Positions 53,399 through 60,821 of a stretch of DNA of 64,000 bases are shown in pieces. The notes beneath the pieces are model-generated. The model did not search any database. It was not told the origin of the DNA and saw only the letters and a list, made by a program, of their open reading frames with translations. Within the stretch, counting starts at the first letter, position 1, and every line of letters begins with the position of its first letter. This DNA comes from Sulfitobacter sp. HNIBRBA3233 (lineage in GTDB: Bacteria; Pseudomonadota; Alphaproteobacteria; Rhodobacterales; Rhodobacteraceae), in the NCBI RefSeq assembly GCF_040149665.1, contig NZ_JBEFLP010000004.1:62001-126000 (forward strand), given 5' to 3'. Made by a program: the position numbers and the translations under genes.

Positions 53399-54814
53399 TC
53401 ACCGTGCCGATGTCGCCACGAAGAGATACGCCCATTCTCCGCGAAAATCCGGGTGCGCCTGCCGCGCCTCTGCGATCCGCGCGCGCATCTCGGCAAGGTA
53501 GGGGGCGGCGGGTTCGACCAGCGGGCGCAGACCGTCGTAGAGCGGGACACTGCTGGCAAAGGCCACCGCGATATCCTGTCCGAAGGGCGGTGCGATCCGC
53601 AGGTCCAGATCGTCCCCGCGCCCGATTGAAAACACTTCGGCCTGCGCCGTTTGCACCAGCGGGGTCTGCGCGTTGGGGCGCAGGTGGATCACCTGCCCTT
53701 CGGCGTCGAAATAGTCCACGTAGACATAGGCGGGATAGTCGGGGCCGGTCAGGTCGATGGTCAGCCGGTCACCTTCGGTGAAGGCGTATTCACGCACCTG
53801 CGCCGCCTCGCCAACCAGATCGCTGTCGGTCAGTTGCTCTTCCGATTGCGGCAGGCCCAGCGCGGTGATTGCATCAAGCGTGCCGCATTGCGGTGGGGGC
53901 AGGATGCGCAGCGCATCGCGCAAGGGCAGCGCCGTGCCCACCTGTGCGCGCATTCGGTCCAGCAAAGGGACGCGCAGCGTTTCGTCGGGCAGATGCCCGC
54001 GCAGTTCCAGCGCGCCGGTATCGGGGTCGAACACGGTTTGGACGCGCGCGCAGGGCGGTGCGCCCATGATACGGGTCATGCTGTCGCGCACCGCGCGCGC
54101 CGTATCCGTCTGCGGGCTGAGAAACGCCTCGAGCGTGGCAAGGCTTTGCGGGTCGAGCGTCAGGTTCTCCGCGCCGCTCCAGCCCAATGTCGCCGTGAGT
54201 GCCGCAGCATCGGGCAGCACGGCTGCCACCTGCGCGCCGTCCGCGCGCTGTCCCTGCTGCGATGGACCCTGCGCGTCCGCGGGTGCCAGTGCGGCAGTGG
54301 CCGGCAGAGCGACCTGTCCGGCGGGCGCGGCGGGGGTGATGATCGCCGGTGTGGTCTGTGACGCATCCTCAACGTTTTGCAGCCTTGCAGAAACCGGCCG
54401 CACCGCTGCGGCCAGGGCCAGCTCTTTCGTTTCTACGGGCGTTTGCAGTGCCACGGTCGGGCTGACCGCAGGATCCGCCGGCTGCGTTTGCGCGAGGGCG
54501 GGGAGCGCCGTTGCCCTGCCGGTCAGTGCTGCGGCACGGGGCCCGGTTGCAGGCCGCGCAACCGCCTGCCCGCGCGGCACGGGCCCCGCGCCCAGGCGCC
54601 CGCCCTGCGTGGCTGCGCTATCCGCTTTGGGTGCGGGTGGTTCACGTTCGGTCGCACGCTGTTGCGGCACCTGCACCGTAGCCAGCGCAAGCGTGCTGCG
54701 CGCGTGGTCCTGTTGCGGCATCGGGCGGGGCGCGAGCAAGGGCAGCAGCGCCGCTGCCGCGATCCCGTGAACCGCCAGCGACAACACCACGGCAAGACCG
54801 ATGCGCCCCCTCAT
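53399..54814 (-). CDS. TonB-like envelope-spanning protein with C-terminal DUF4384
   Basis: A 471-residue protein. A single N-terminal helix (IGLAVVLSLAVHGIAAAALLPLLA) and short cytoplasmic tail are TonB-like, including His16 in the helix, a typical TonB feature. Residues 35-230 are Pro/Ala/Gln/Thr-rich and likely span the periplasm. The C-terminal half is not a TonB domain. It has a Cys-containing region (PPCARVQTVF, PPPQCGTLDAI) and then a DUF4384-like domain (YAFTEGDRLTIDLTG, AYVYVDYFDAEGQVIHLRPN). It is the last gene of an ExbB-ExbD-ExbD set, overlapping the preceding ExbD by 4 bases, and lies directly upstream of the T6SS operon. Confidence 0.75.
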   Translation of the reverse strand: MRGRIGLAVVLSLAVHGIAAAALLPLLAPRPMPQQDHARSTLALATVQVPQQRATEREPPAPKADSAATQGGRLGAGPVPRGQAVARPATGPRAAALTGRATALPALAQTQPADPAVSPTVALQTPVETKELALAAAVRPVSARLQNVEDASQTTPAIITPAAPAGQVALPATAALAPADAQGPSQQGQRADGAQVAAVLPDAAALTATLGWSGAENLTLDPQSLATLEAFLSPQTDTARAVRDSMTRIMGAPPCARVQTVFDPDTGALELRGHLPDETLRVPLLDRMRAQVGTALPLRDALRILPPPQCGTLDAITALGLPQSEEQLTDSDLVGEAAQVREYAFTEGDRLTIDLTGPDYPAYVYVDYFDAEGQVIHLRPNAQTPLVQTAQAEVFSIGRGDDLDLRIAPPFGQDIAVAFASSVPLYDGLRPLVEPAAPYLAEMRARIAEARQAHPDFRGEWAYLFVATSAR

Positions 54815-55215
54815 CGCGCGTCCGGCGTCACGACAAGGACGACCTCGCCATAGCCACCGCGCTCAAGCGCTTCGATCAGCGGCAGGATGTGACGAAGCGG
54901 CGTGTCGCGGTGCGCGTTGACGCGGATCAGCGTGGCTTGCCCACGGTCCATGGCCGCAGCGACAGAGCGTTCCCAATCCTCGCCGGGCACCGCTGTGCCG
55001 TCCACGGCGAGCCTGCCGTCGCGCCCGACGGAAAGGGTGACTCCACCACCGGGCATATCCTGACCGCTCAGCGCCAGCGGCGGGGCCACCTCGAACGGGG
55101 CCGAGGCGTCGAGCCGTGCCACGAGCATGAAAAACACCAACAGAAAGAAAACCACGTCGATCAACGCAATGATCGGCTCCGTGGCGGGCCGGTGATCGGG
55201 GCGGACAAGCCTCAA
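54811..55215 (-). CDS. exbD: ExbD/TolR-family protein (second copy)
   Basis: A 134-residue protein with a short cytoplasmic tail, one transmembrane helix and a periplasmic domain. The helix ALIDVVFFLLVFFMLV carries Asp20, the proton-path aspartate of ExbD/TolR. The periplasmic end is LIRVNAHRDTPLRHILPLIEALERGGYGEVVLVV, typical of the family. It overlaps the first ExbD gene and the TonB-like gene by 4 bases each. The pair of ExbD genes suggests a heteromeric stator. Confidence 0.9.
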   Translation of the reverse strand: MRLVRPDHRPATEPIIALIDVVFFLLVFFMLVARLDASAPFEVAPPLALSGQDMPGGGVTLSVGRDGRLAVDGTAVPGEDWERSVAAAMDRGQATLIRVNAHRDTPLRHILPLIEALERGGYGEVVLVVTPDAR

Positions 55216-55628
55216 GGCGATGCCTCGATCCTGACCAGACGCGCGTCAATGATCCCTGCCGCTGCGGTCGCATCCATCAGGCGGGTCAGCGCCTGCAGGG
55301 GCGCAGAGCCCGAGGGCAGGATCAAAAGCCGCCCGCCCTCTGCCGCCGTGGTTTCCAGAAATTCACGCAGACCGCGCGGATCGAGCGTTCTGCCCCGCAG
55401 CGCCACCTCGCCGCCCGCGGTCAGGCGCAGCAATGCGACCGGCCCGGTGCGGCGGTCCTTTGCAGGTGTCACCGCTTGCGGCGCGTCCTGCGTCTCCGCA
55501 AGCGGGATCATATCCAGATCACGGTAGACGGACGTCACCATGAAATAGACCAGCAGGATGAACAGCACGTCGATCAACGGGACGAGCGTCACCCGCCGCG
55601 CCGGTCTGGCAGGACGGGCGAGGATCAC
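55212..55628 (-). CDS. exbD: ExbD/TolR-family protein (first copy)
   Basis: A 138-residue protein with one transmembrane helix, LVPLIDVLFILLVYFMVTS, holding the conserved Asp20, followed by a periplasmic domain (VALLRLTAGGEVALRGRTLD, ATAAAGIIDARLV). It resembles TolR/ExbD but is clearly different from the next ExbD, so this is not a recent duplication. It overlaps the ExbB gene by 4 bases upstream and the other ExbD by 4 bases downstream. Confidence 0.9.
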   Translation of the reverse strand: MILARPARPARRVTLVPLIDVLFILLVYFMVTSVYRDLDMIPLAETQDAPQAVTPAKDRRTGPVALLRLTAGGEVALRGRTLDPRGLREFLETTAAEGGRLLILPSGSAPLQALTRLMDATAAAGIIDARLVRIEASP

Positions 55629-56245
55629 GCCGTGTCCTTTCCGCCGGTCCCGCGTGCCAGCGTGGTGCGGCCGATCACGCGCTCGATCTCCTGGGTGCCG
55701 GTTTCGGCGCGAGCCTGCAGGATTGCGGCCCCGACCACCGCCGGAATCGCCACGATCAATCCCGCCGCTGTCGTCAGCAGCGCCTGCCAGATCCCCCCGG
55801 CGAGGATCGAGGCATTGGCCGCGCCCTGCGCCAGCTCCAGCGAGCGGAAGGACTGGATCATTCCCAGCACCGTGCCGAGCAGCCCGAGAAGGGGCGCCAC
55901 CATCCCAATCAGTTCCAGCAACCGGATTCCCCGCCCCATCGACAACACTTCGGCATTGCCCATCTGCACGAGGTCCGCCGACATGGCAGGGGCAGCCACA
56001 TCGCGCGCCATCAGGTCAGCGGCGCGCGACGCCACGCGGTCGGCGGGGGTGCTGCCGCCGGGGGCAGGATCGCGCGCGCCCGTCTCCAGCCCGTCCAGCC
56101 AGCGGTTGCGTGCCTCGCGGCCCGCGGTGATCCGGCCGAGGGCGATCAGGCGGGCGATAAAGACCGCGACCGACAACAGCGAAAGGACCGACAGCACGAT
56201 CAGAACCGGCCCCGCTGTCCCGAGATCGGACAGGATACCGGTCAT
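55625..56245 (-). CDS. exbB: ExbB/TolQ/MotA-family proton channel protein
   Basis: A 206-residue inner-membrane protein. Helix 1 is PVLIVLSVLSLLSVAVFIARLIAL, followed by a cytoplasmic loop of the usual length. The conserved C-terminal two-helix region reads RLLELIGMVAPLLGLLGTVLGMIQSF, then WQALLTTAAGLIVAIPAVVGAAI, which includes the conserved Thr of the proton path. With the ExbD proteins it should form a proton-driven motor. The ATG at 56245 overlaps the upstream stop in an ATGA and is preferred to an ATG at 56296. Confidence 0.92.
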   Translation of the reverse strand: MTGILSDLGTAGPVLIVLSVLSLLSVAVFIARLIALGRITAGREARNRWLDGLETGARDPAPGGSTPADRVASRAADLMARDVAAPAMSADLVQMGNAEVLSMGRGIRLLELIGMVAPLLGLLGTVLGMIQSFRSLELAQGAANASILAGGIWQALLTTAAGLIVAIPAVVGAAILQARAETGTQEIERVIGRTTLARGTGGKDTA

Positions 56246-56682
56246 TTGACCAAAGCCGCCCGCGCCTTGCTGGACAGGTCGAGCACCTCGAAGCAATTCA
56301 TCTCTTCACCGTTCTGGGGACGGCAGGCGGCGATATCGTGCAGCAGGATCTCCGAGATACCGTCGCAGGCGATATCCGGAAACTCGAACAGTTTCAGCGT
56401 CGTGCGCGCCACCGGCACGGGCGCTGCGTCCACCGTCAGCAGCTGGTCGATGATCCCGTCCCCGTCGAGGATCGCAAGCGACATCTCGAACGCCTCGAGC
56501 GTGCGTCCCAGATCGTTGCGAAACAGGAAGTAGGCGCGGCACGAGGCGCCGTCCTGCTGTTCTAGCTTGTTGAGTTCGACGCCCAGCATGGCGGTCTGTG
56601 CACTCCCCCAAACGGGAACCAAACACAGCGCGGCAGAGGTCGCGATGACCGGAATGAGGTTTTTCAATGCGTGACCTTTCAA
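56242..56682 (-). CDS. exported protein of unknown function heading the ExbB-ExbD operon
   Basis: A 146-residue protein with a signal peptide (LIPVIATSAALCLVPVWGSAQT; cleavage after about residue 29). The mature part has four Cys (GASCRAY, IACDG, AACRP, MNCFEV), suited to two disulfides, and reads AMLGVELNKLEQQDGASCRAY at its start, a pattern of a small periplasmic beta-sandwich. I recognise no named family. It is translationally coupled to ExbB by an ATGA overlap, so it likely works with the proton-motor module, perhaps as a periplasmic partner. Confidence 0.8.
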   Translation of the reverse strand: MKGHALKNLIPVIATSAALCLVPVWGSAQTAMLGVELNKLEQQDGASCRAYFLFRNDLGRTLEAFEMSLAILDGDGIIDQLLTVDAAPVPVARTTLKLFEFPDIACDGISEILLHDIAACRPQNGEEMNCFEVLDLSSKARAALVK

Positions 56683-56819
56683 AATGAATATCCCGATCCT
56701 ACAGCGATTCTGTCCCGTTCAGGTCAGAATTTTCCTCCCCCGCGCATCGCGTTCTTGGTAAATCGCGCGGCGCGTGGAATACTGCGTGCATTGATTGAAC
56801 GTATTTTCAGGAGAGTGTG
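56683..56819. promoter_or_regulatory. divergent promoter region between the ExbB-ExbD operon and the DUF6484 gene
   Basis: A 137-base non-coding gap between divergent genes must hold promoters for both. AGGAGAG lies just before the DUF6484 start. I see no strong inverted repeat or well-spaced promoter box pair. Confidence 0.45.
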
Positions 56820-57239
56820 ATGGATGTCACCGAGAACATCGACGGTGTCGTGATCGGTCTGTTGCTGGGCTTTCGCGACGGGGCGCCATTGGTCGTCTTC
56901 CCCTCCAACCCCGAAGATCACGCGCTGCCCGCGCGCAGCCTGTGTAGCCTCGGCGCGCAGGATGCGGGGTGCGAGGTGGCGCTGCTCTTTGAGGATGGTG
57001 CGCGCACGCGCCCGCTGATCATCGGGCGCATTGTCGACCCGGTGCGCAACGATGGGGCGAACGTCATCCGCGACGGCGAAACCGTCCGCGTCACGGGCAA
57101 GGAACGGATCGAGCTGCGGGTCGGCAAATCCGCGATCATCATGGAAAAGGACGGTCACATCACCATTCGCGGAACGCATCTGGTCAGCCATGCGTCGGGG
57201 TCCAACCACATCCGCGGCGGTTCGGTCAATCTGAACTGA
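56820..57239 (+). CDS. DUF6484-domain T6SS-associated protein
   Basis: A 139-residue protein. The N-terminal half (IDGVVIGLLLGFRDGAPLVVFP, ALLFEDGARTRPLIIGRI) reads like an OB/gp5-type beta-barrel. The C-terminal half, with RIELRVGKSAIIMEKDGHITIRGTHLVSHA and a final GSVNLN, resembles the tip stretch of VgrG (compare MKKDGTIVLEGKDLTIKG in this VgrG). It matches DUF6484 as I know it, found in T6SS clusters. A spike-tip or effector-loading role is inferred. ATG 56820 is used rather than the GTG 3 bases earlier. The stop and next start overlap as TGATG. Confidence 0.75.
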   Translation: MDVTENIDGVVIGLLLGFRDGAPLVVFPSNPEDHALPARSLCSLGAQDAGCEVALLFEDGARTRPLIIGRIVDPVRNDGANVIRDGETVRVTGKERIELRVGKSAIIMEKDGHITIRGTHLVSHASGSNHIRGGSVNLN

Positions 57240-57580
57240 TGGTCGCCGTTCCGATCATCGAGAACATCGTGCGCCAGCACGCCGAAGAGGCTGCGCACCT
57301 GTGGTGTCTCTACGACTGGCATCTTCTCAATCCCGACGAAAACCCCGACATGGACGAAGAGCGGCTGGCCCGGCTGGTCGAACGGCTGGACGCGCATCTG
57401 GACGGAATCCGCATCGCCGGAGACGACGGCGTCGCCATTGCCGAAGCCCGCTTTGCCGAATTTCCCGAAGCGGGTGAATTGTTCGTGCTGCGGATGCTGC
57501 AGCCCGGCGCGCGAAAGCTGACGGTCGCCGATCTGGATCTGGCGGGCGTTCGCGCCTATCTGGCCAGCAAGCTAGGCTGA
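57239..57580 (+). CDS. short TIGR02270-like T6SS-associated protein
   Basis: A 113-residue protein that resembles the N-terminal part of TIGR02270 proteins, which are about 400 residues and continue with HEAT repeats. It shows ENIVRQHAEEAAHLWCLYDW, RLARLVERLDAHLDGIRIAGDDG and a C-terminal KLTVADLDLAGVRAYLASKLG. Here the HEAT-repeat region is absent, and the stop is followed at once by convergent genes, so this is either a natural short form or the product of a past deletion. The function is unknown. It is translationally coupled to the DUF6484 gene. Confidence 0.65.
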   Translation: MVAVPIIENIVRQHAEEAAHLWCLYDWHLLNPDENPDMDEERLARLVERLDAHLDGIRIAGDDGVAIAEARFAEFPEAGELFVLRMLQPGARKLTVADLDLAGVRAYLASKLG

Positions 57581-57583
57581 AGA

Positions 57584-58480
57584 TCAGGCCACATCGACTT
57601 CCATATAGCGCAGCCAAGCGTCCCGGTCATAGATCATGACGTCCTTTTCGCCCACAGACCACAATACCCCTTCGGCGGACGAGAGCACCCCATAAGTCCG
57701 GCAGAATTCCAAGGGCTCGGGGATCAACGTCAGTTCGTTTTCGAAATCGAGTTGGAAGAGGGCGGTGTAGCCTGCGAAATAGATTTCCCCGTCGAAATCA
57801 TCCACGGACCAAAGGTCGATAATGTCTGGATCGCTGTAAAGGATCTCGAAATCGCTGCGCCGCCCGCGCGCGACAGTCCCCGCCTGGCCTGCGGCATAGA
57901 CGTAGCCATCCGATGCGCAATGGATCGCATAAAAGCACGCATTGCTTGCGCACTGAATGGGGTCCCACGCGGAGCCGTCCCAGTACCAGATCACCCCGAA
58001 GTCGCCGGCGACATAGACTTCGTCTGTTGCGAAACCGTCGATTGCTTCGAAAATGTGATTATCGAACTCGGTACGCAAATCTTCCGGCGGAGAGATGTCT
58101 GTCCAGCTTTCGGGAGCATCGCGGCGCCAGACCTGCATGGCTGCGCCGCAGCTAAAAGCGCGCCCTCCGATCCAACCAAGTCCGCGCAGCGGTCCGCGTT
58201 TGACGGGGATCGTCTCTTCGGTTCCGGTGTCCCCGTTGTAGAGTTTGAACTTCCCCCAGTCACCAAGCGTCATGGGACCGGCATCAGAATAGGCGACAGA
58301 GACCACACTGTATTCGAGGCTATCGATCAGGCGAACCGTATCGACCTCGAGCACGTAGATTGCGGCGTGACCACTTTGCGGATCTTCGGCAAGCTCGTCG
58401 ATCACCATCGCGAAAGCGATCACGTCCTCAGATTGGGCCGCCGCCGTCACTATCGTCATCTTTTCAAGGATCGGGTACAC
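57584..58480 (-). CDS. candidate immunity protein with beta-propeller-like repeats
   Basis: A 298-residue protein without signal peptide or membrane helix. Repeated short blade-like units recur: EVYVAGDFGVIWYWDGSAWDPIQ, YVYAAGQAGTVARGR, EIYFAGYTALFQLD and GVLWSVGEKDVMIYD, suggesting a beta-propeller. It starts 17 bases after the nuclease effector stop on the same strand, the usual place of an immunity gene. Two 60-base lines counted by hand gave 45% and 50% G+C, against 63% in the ketoacyl-synthase-like gene nearby, consistent with horizontal acquisition. A cytoplasmic location fits protection against a DNase. The immunity role is inferred from position. Confidence 0.6.
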   Translation of the reverse strand: MYPILEKMTIVTAAAQSEDVIAFAMVIDELAEDPQSGHAAIYVLEVDTVRLIDSLEYSVVSVAYSDAGPMTLGDWGKFKLYNGDTGTEETIPVKRGPLRGLGWIGGRAFSCGAAMQVWRRDAPESWTDISPPEDLRTEFDNHIFEAIDGFATDEVYVAGDFGVIWYWDGSAWDPIQCASNACFYAIHCASDGYVYAAGQAGTVARGRRSDFEILYSDPDIIDLWSVDDFDGEIYFAGYTALFQLDFENELTLIPEPLEFCRTYGVLSSAEGVLWSVGEKDVMIYDRDAWLRYMEVDVA

Positions 58481-58497
58481 ATCACATCCTTTTGCGT

Positions 58498-59784
58498 TCA
58501 GAAGCCGGCCAGTTTCGCCATCTTTTTAGCCCAAGCGTTGATGGCGGCGATATTGCGCATCAAACGCTCTGATTCTTCAGGCGGTCGTCCCGGGATCGGA
58601 TCAGCGCGCAGCTTCTGATTCTTGGCGATCTTCGCTTCTTCGGAATGCCATGTATCGAGCTGGGCCCTCAAACACGCCGGCGAGCAATCGGAAGCGGGGA
58701 ATATCTTGCCGACCGAACTGATGGCCTTCTCCTTCATGTCATCATAAGTCATCGCGCGCGCTTTGATCGGAGCGGGCCTTTTGTTGTTTTTCTTGGGCAG
58801 CGCAAGATCCTGCAAATCCGGGCTGCCCGCATCCCCGGTCTTGGCCAGGATCTCGGTGTACATGTCGGCGTGCATCAATCCATGGCTTCCCTTGTTGTGG
58901 CTTGCGCCCTCCGCGCAAATGCAAAGCGCCTTGTTTTCATCGTAGCTCTCGCACCCGTCCAGCTTTGTCCCATCGGGCGCGCAGAAACCTGACTCCGGCA
59001 CCATGTGGTGACCTGTCTGGCGCTGGCAGCAGGCGCCGTTGTCCGCGTCATCTTTGCTGACAAGCTTGCAGCGGAGCGCCTTCAGGCAGTCGTTGCGTTG
59101 TGCAGCGCCGTAGTCCTTCATGCGTTGCTTGTTGATGCGGCTCTGCTCGGGCCCAAGTTTTTTCGCCGCGGTCTTTCCGCCAAGCGTGGCTTTGCCCTTC
59201 TTGACCACGAGGGTTTGATCACTGGCCGATGTCTTGTTATCCCCAGTGGCCAAGCCCGCGTCAGCACAGTGCTCTTCGACGGTTTTGTCTTTCGGTGTGC
59301 AGTTGGTCTCGATCGCTTCCTTGTTTCCCTTGCAGGGATCTTCACCACCCGGCATGTGAATCGCTGCAATCTTCGGCCAGGGCGGTGAATTCGGCGGGGA
59401 GCCGTGGTTGTCGGTCTGGATGTCCGAGAAGCGGGTCAGGTTCTTGCCCTCGGCCTTGACGTTCATCGAAAACGCCTGGCTGTAGGCTTTGCCGGTGTTC
59501 TTGGAGCTGACCACGCCCTTCTTGGCCGCGGCGCCCGCCTCGTCGCCGGTGGTCTTGGTGAAATAGGACGTGTTCTTGAGGTTGACCGTCTTGCCGCCGA
59601 TCTTGACCGATCCGGTGCCCTTGTCCGTATCGCCGTCGAGGCCGAAGTTGGGATAGGGGATCGGCACGCCGGGCGGTGTTGGCGGGGCTTCCGGCGGGGT
59701 CATGCACACGTCGGGAAAAGACGCGATGACCTTGTTGGCCTGCGCCTTGCACGACACTTCCAGCTTGTTGGCGAATACGCTCAT
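58498..59784 (-). CDS. T6SS effector: PAAR-like DUF4150 domain fused to GHH-type HNH nuclease toxin
   Basis: A 428-residue specialised effector. Residues 1-140 form a DUF4150 (PAAR-like) domain that caps VgrG: FPDVCMTPPEAPPTPPGVPIPYPN, then TVNLKNTSYFTKTTGDEAG and KNTGKAYSQAFSMNVKAEGKN. The C-terminal toxin carries TGHHMVPESGF (Gly258-His259-His260) and SHNKGSHGLMH (295-305), the HNH/EndoVII superfamily nuclease signature of GHH toxins. It has 15 Cys in all, some possibly binding zinc. G+C drops from about 63% in the DUF4150 part to about 55% in the C-terminal part (single 60-base hand counts), suggesting toxin-tip replacement. DNA degradation in rival cells is inferred. Confidence 0.82.
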   Translation of the reverse strand: MSVFANKLEVSCKAQANKVIASFPDVCMTPPEAPPTPPGVPIPYPNFGLDGDTDKGTGSVKIGGKTVNLKNTSYFTKTTGDEAGAAAKKGVVSSKNTGKAYSQAFSMNVKAEGKNLTRFSDIQTDNHGSPPNSPPWPKIAAIHMPGGEDPCKGNKEAIETNCTPKDKTVEEHCADAGLATGDNKTSASDQTLVVKKGKATLGGKTAAKKLGPEQSRINKQRMKDYGAAQRNDCLKALRCKLVSKDDADNGACCQRQTGHHMVPESGFCAPDGTKLDGCESYDENKALCICAEGASHNKGSHGLMHADMYTEILAKTGDAGSPDLQDLALPKKNNKRPAPIKARAMTYDDMKEKAISSVGKIFPASDCSPACLRAQLDTWHSEEAKIAKNQKLRADPIPGRPPEESERLMRNIAAINAWAKKMAKLAGF

Positions 59785-60821
59785 GCGGCGGCCCTCTCGC
59801 GGGTGGCGGCCTGCAGGATCGCCGCCCCGCAGGCGCCGTCGTCCCCCGTCGCCTCGATCAGCACCACCTCGCCGGGCCCATAGCCGCGCTCGAACGCGGT
59901 CAGCCCCCAGCCGATCATCAGCGGCACCATTGCCGCGCCGATATTGCCGACGCTGTCAGTCGGGCTCCAGATGTCCTGCGGGTCGCGGTGGGTGCGCATC
60001 GTGCGCTGCATCGCCAGCGCGGATTGTTTGAAGAAATAGCTTTCGCCGGTCATGTCGCAGATCCGGTAATCGACATGGCCGAAGTCGGTGATATTGGCCG
60101 CCGCCATCGCGTCACGGTAGGCCTGGGTCATGGCATCGGCCCGCAGGGGCAGATCTTCGGGGTTGTAGAGGAACGCCCGCTCGCGCGTGAGGCCGATCCC
60201 CGAGAGCGCGAAATGCGCGGGCGCGCCGGCTTGGCACAGGATGGCGGCGGCGGCTTCGCCGGGGATGAAGGCGTTGGCGATGTCGGGGGTCAACAGGCGT
60301 TCCTCGGCAAGGAAATGCGCGATGGTCGGTCCGCTGAGCAGGCTGTCCACGCCCAGAACAACCGCGTGGCCCGCTTCGCCGCGCGCGAACATGCGCCGGA
60401 TGCGTTCCAGCGCCACGATGCCCGACGGGCGGCCGTGGCGGACGCTGTGGACCTTGGTGCGGGAAGGAAGGCCCGCGAATTCCAGCATCCGCTGCGCAAA
60501 CCGCGTGTCATCGCGGACCGGACGGCCGGGGCGGCCCTCCTCTGCGAGGCAAAGGACGATCTGCAGGTCCCCGGCGGCCTGAGCGTGACCGTCCAAAGCG
60601 TCCAGCAGCGCGCCCGCTGCCAGATGGGCGAGCCGTTTTTCCCCGACCCAGTCGCGCGGCAGCGGCACCGGTGCGCCGATCAGCCATTCGCCCCCCGCCG
60701 ACATGAACTGGGTTTCCTGAAACCCGTCGAGCCCCGCGCGCATGGCCGCAGTGGTGGCGGCGGCGTTCAGCCCCACCGCCGTGACCATACCGCACCCGAT
60801 GATGTTGACACCGGTGCTCAT
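59781..60821 (-). CDS. ketoacyl-synthase-like (thiolase-fold) T6SS accessory protein
   Basis: A 346-residue thiolase-fold protein that resembles beta-ketoacyl-ACP synthases (MSTGVNIIGCGMVTAVGLNAAA, then FIPGEAAAAILCQAG and SVGNIGAAMVPLMIGWGL). The nucleophile-elbow segment reads VVLGVDSLLSGP, with no Cys where the synthase cysteine is expected, and the usual GHTxGAAG motif is GNIGAA. It is therefore probably non-catalytic. Such proteins are repeatedly encoded with DUF2169 and DUF4150 effectors and may help load them. The ATG 60821 overlaps the DUF2169 stop (ATGA), and its own stop overlaps the effector start. Confidence 0.75.
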   Translation of the reverse strand: MSTGVNIIGCGMVTAVGLNAAATTAAMRAGLDGFQETQFMSAGGEWLIGAPVPLPRDWVGEKRLAHLAAGALLDALDGHAQAAGDLQIVLCLAEEGRPGRPVRDDTRFAQRMLEFAGLPSRTKVHSVRHGRPSGIVALERIRRMFARGEAGHAVVLGVDSLLSGPTIAHFLAEERLLTPDIANAFIPGEAAAAILCQAGAPAHFALSGIGLTRERAFLYNPEDLPLRADAMTQAYRDAMAAANITDFGHVDYRICDMTGESYFFKQSALAMQRTMRTHRDPQDIWSPTDSVGNIGAAMVPLMIGWGLTAFERGYGPGEVVLIEATGDDGACGAAILQAATRERAAA

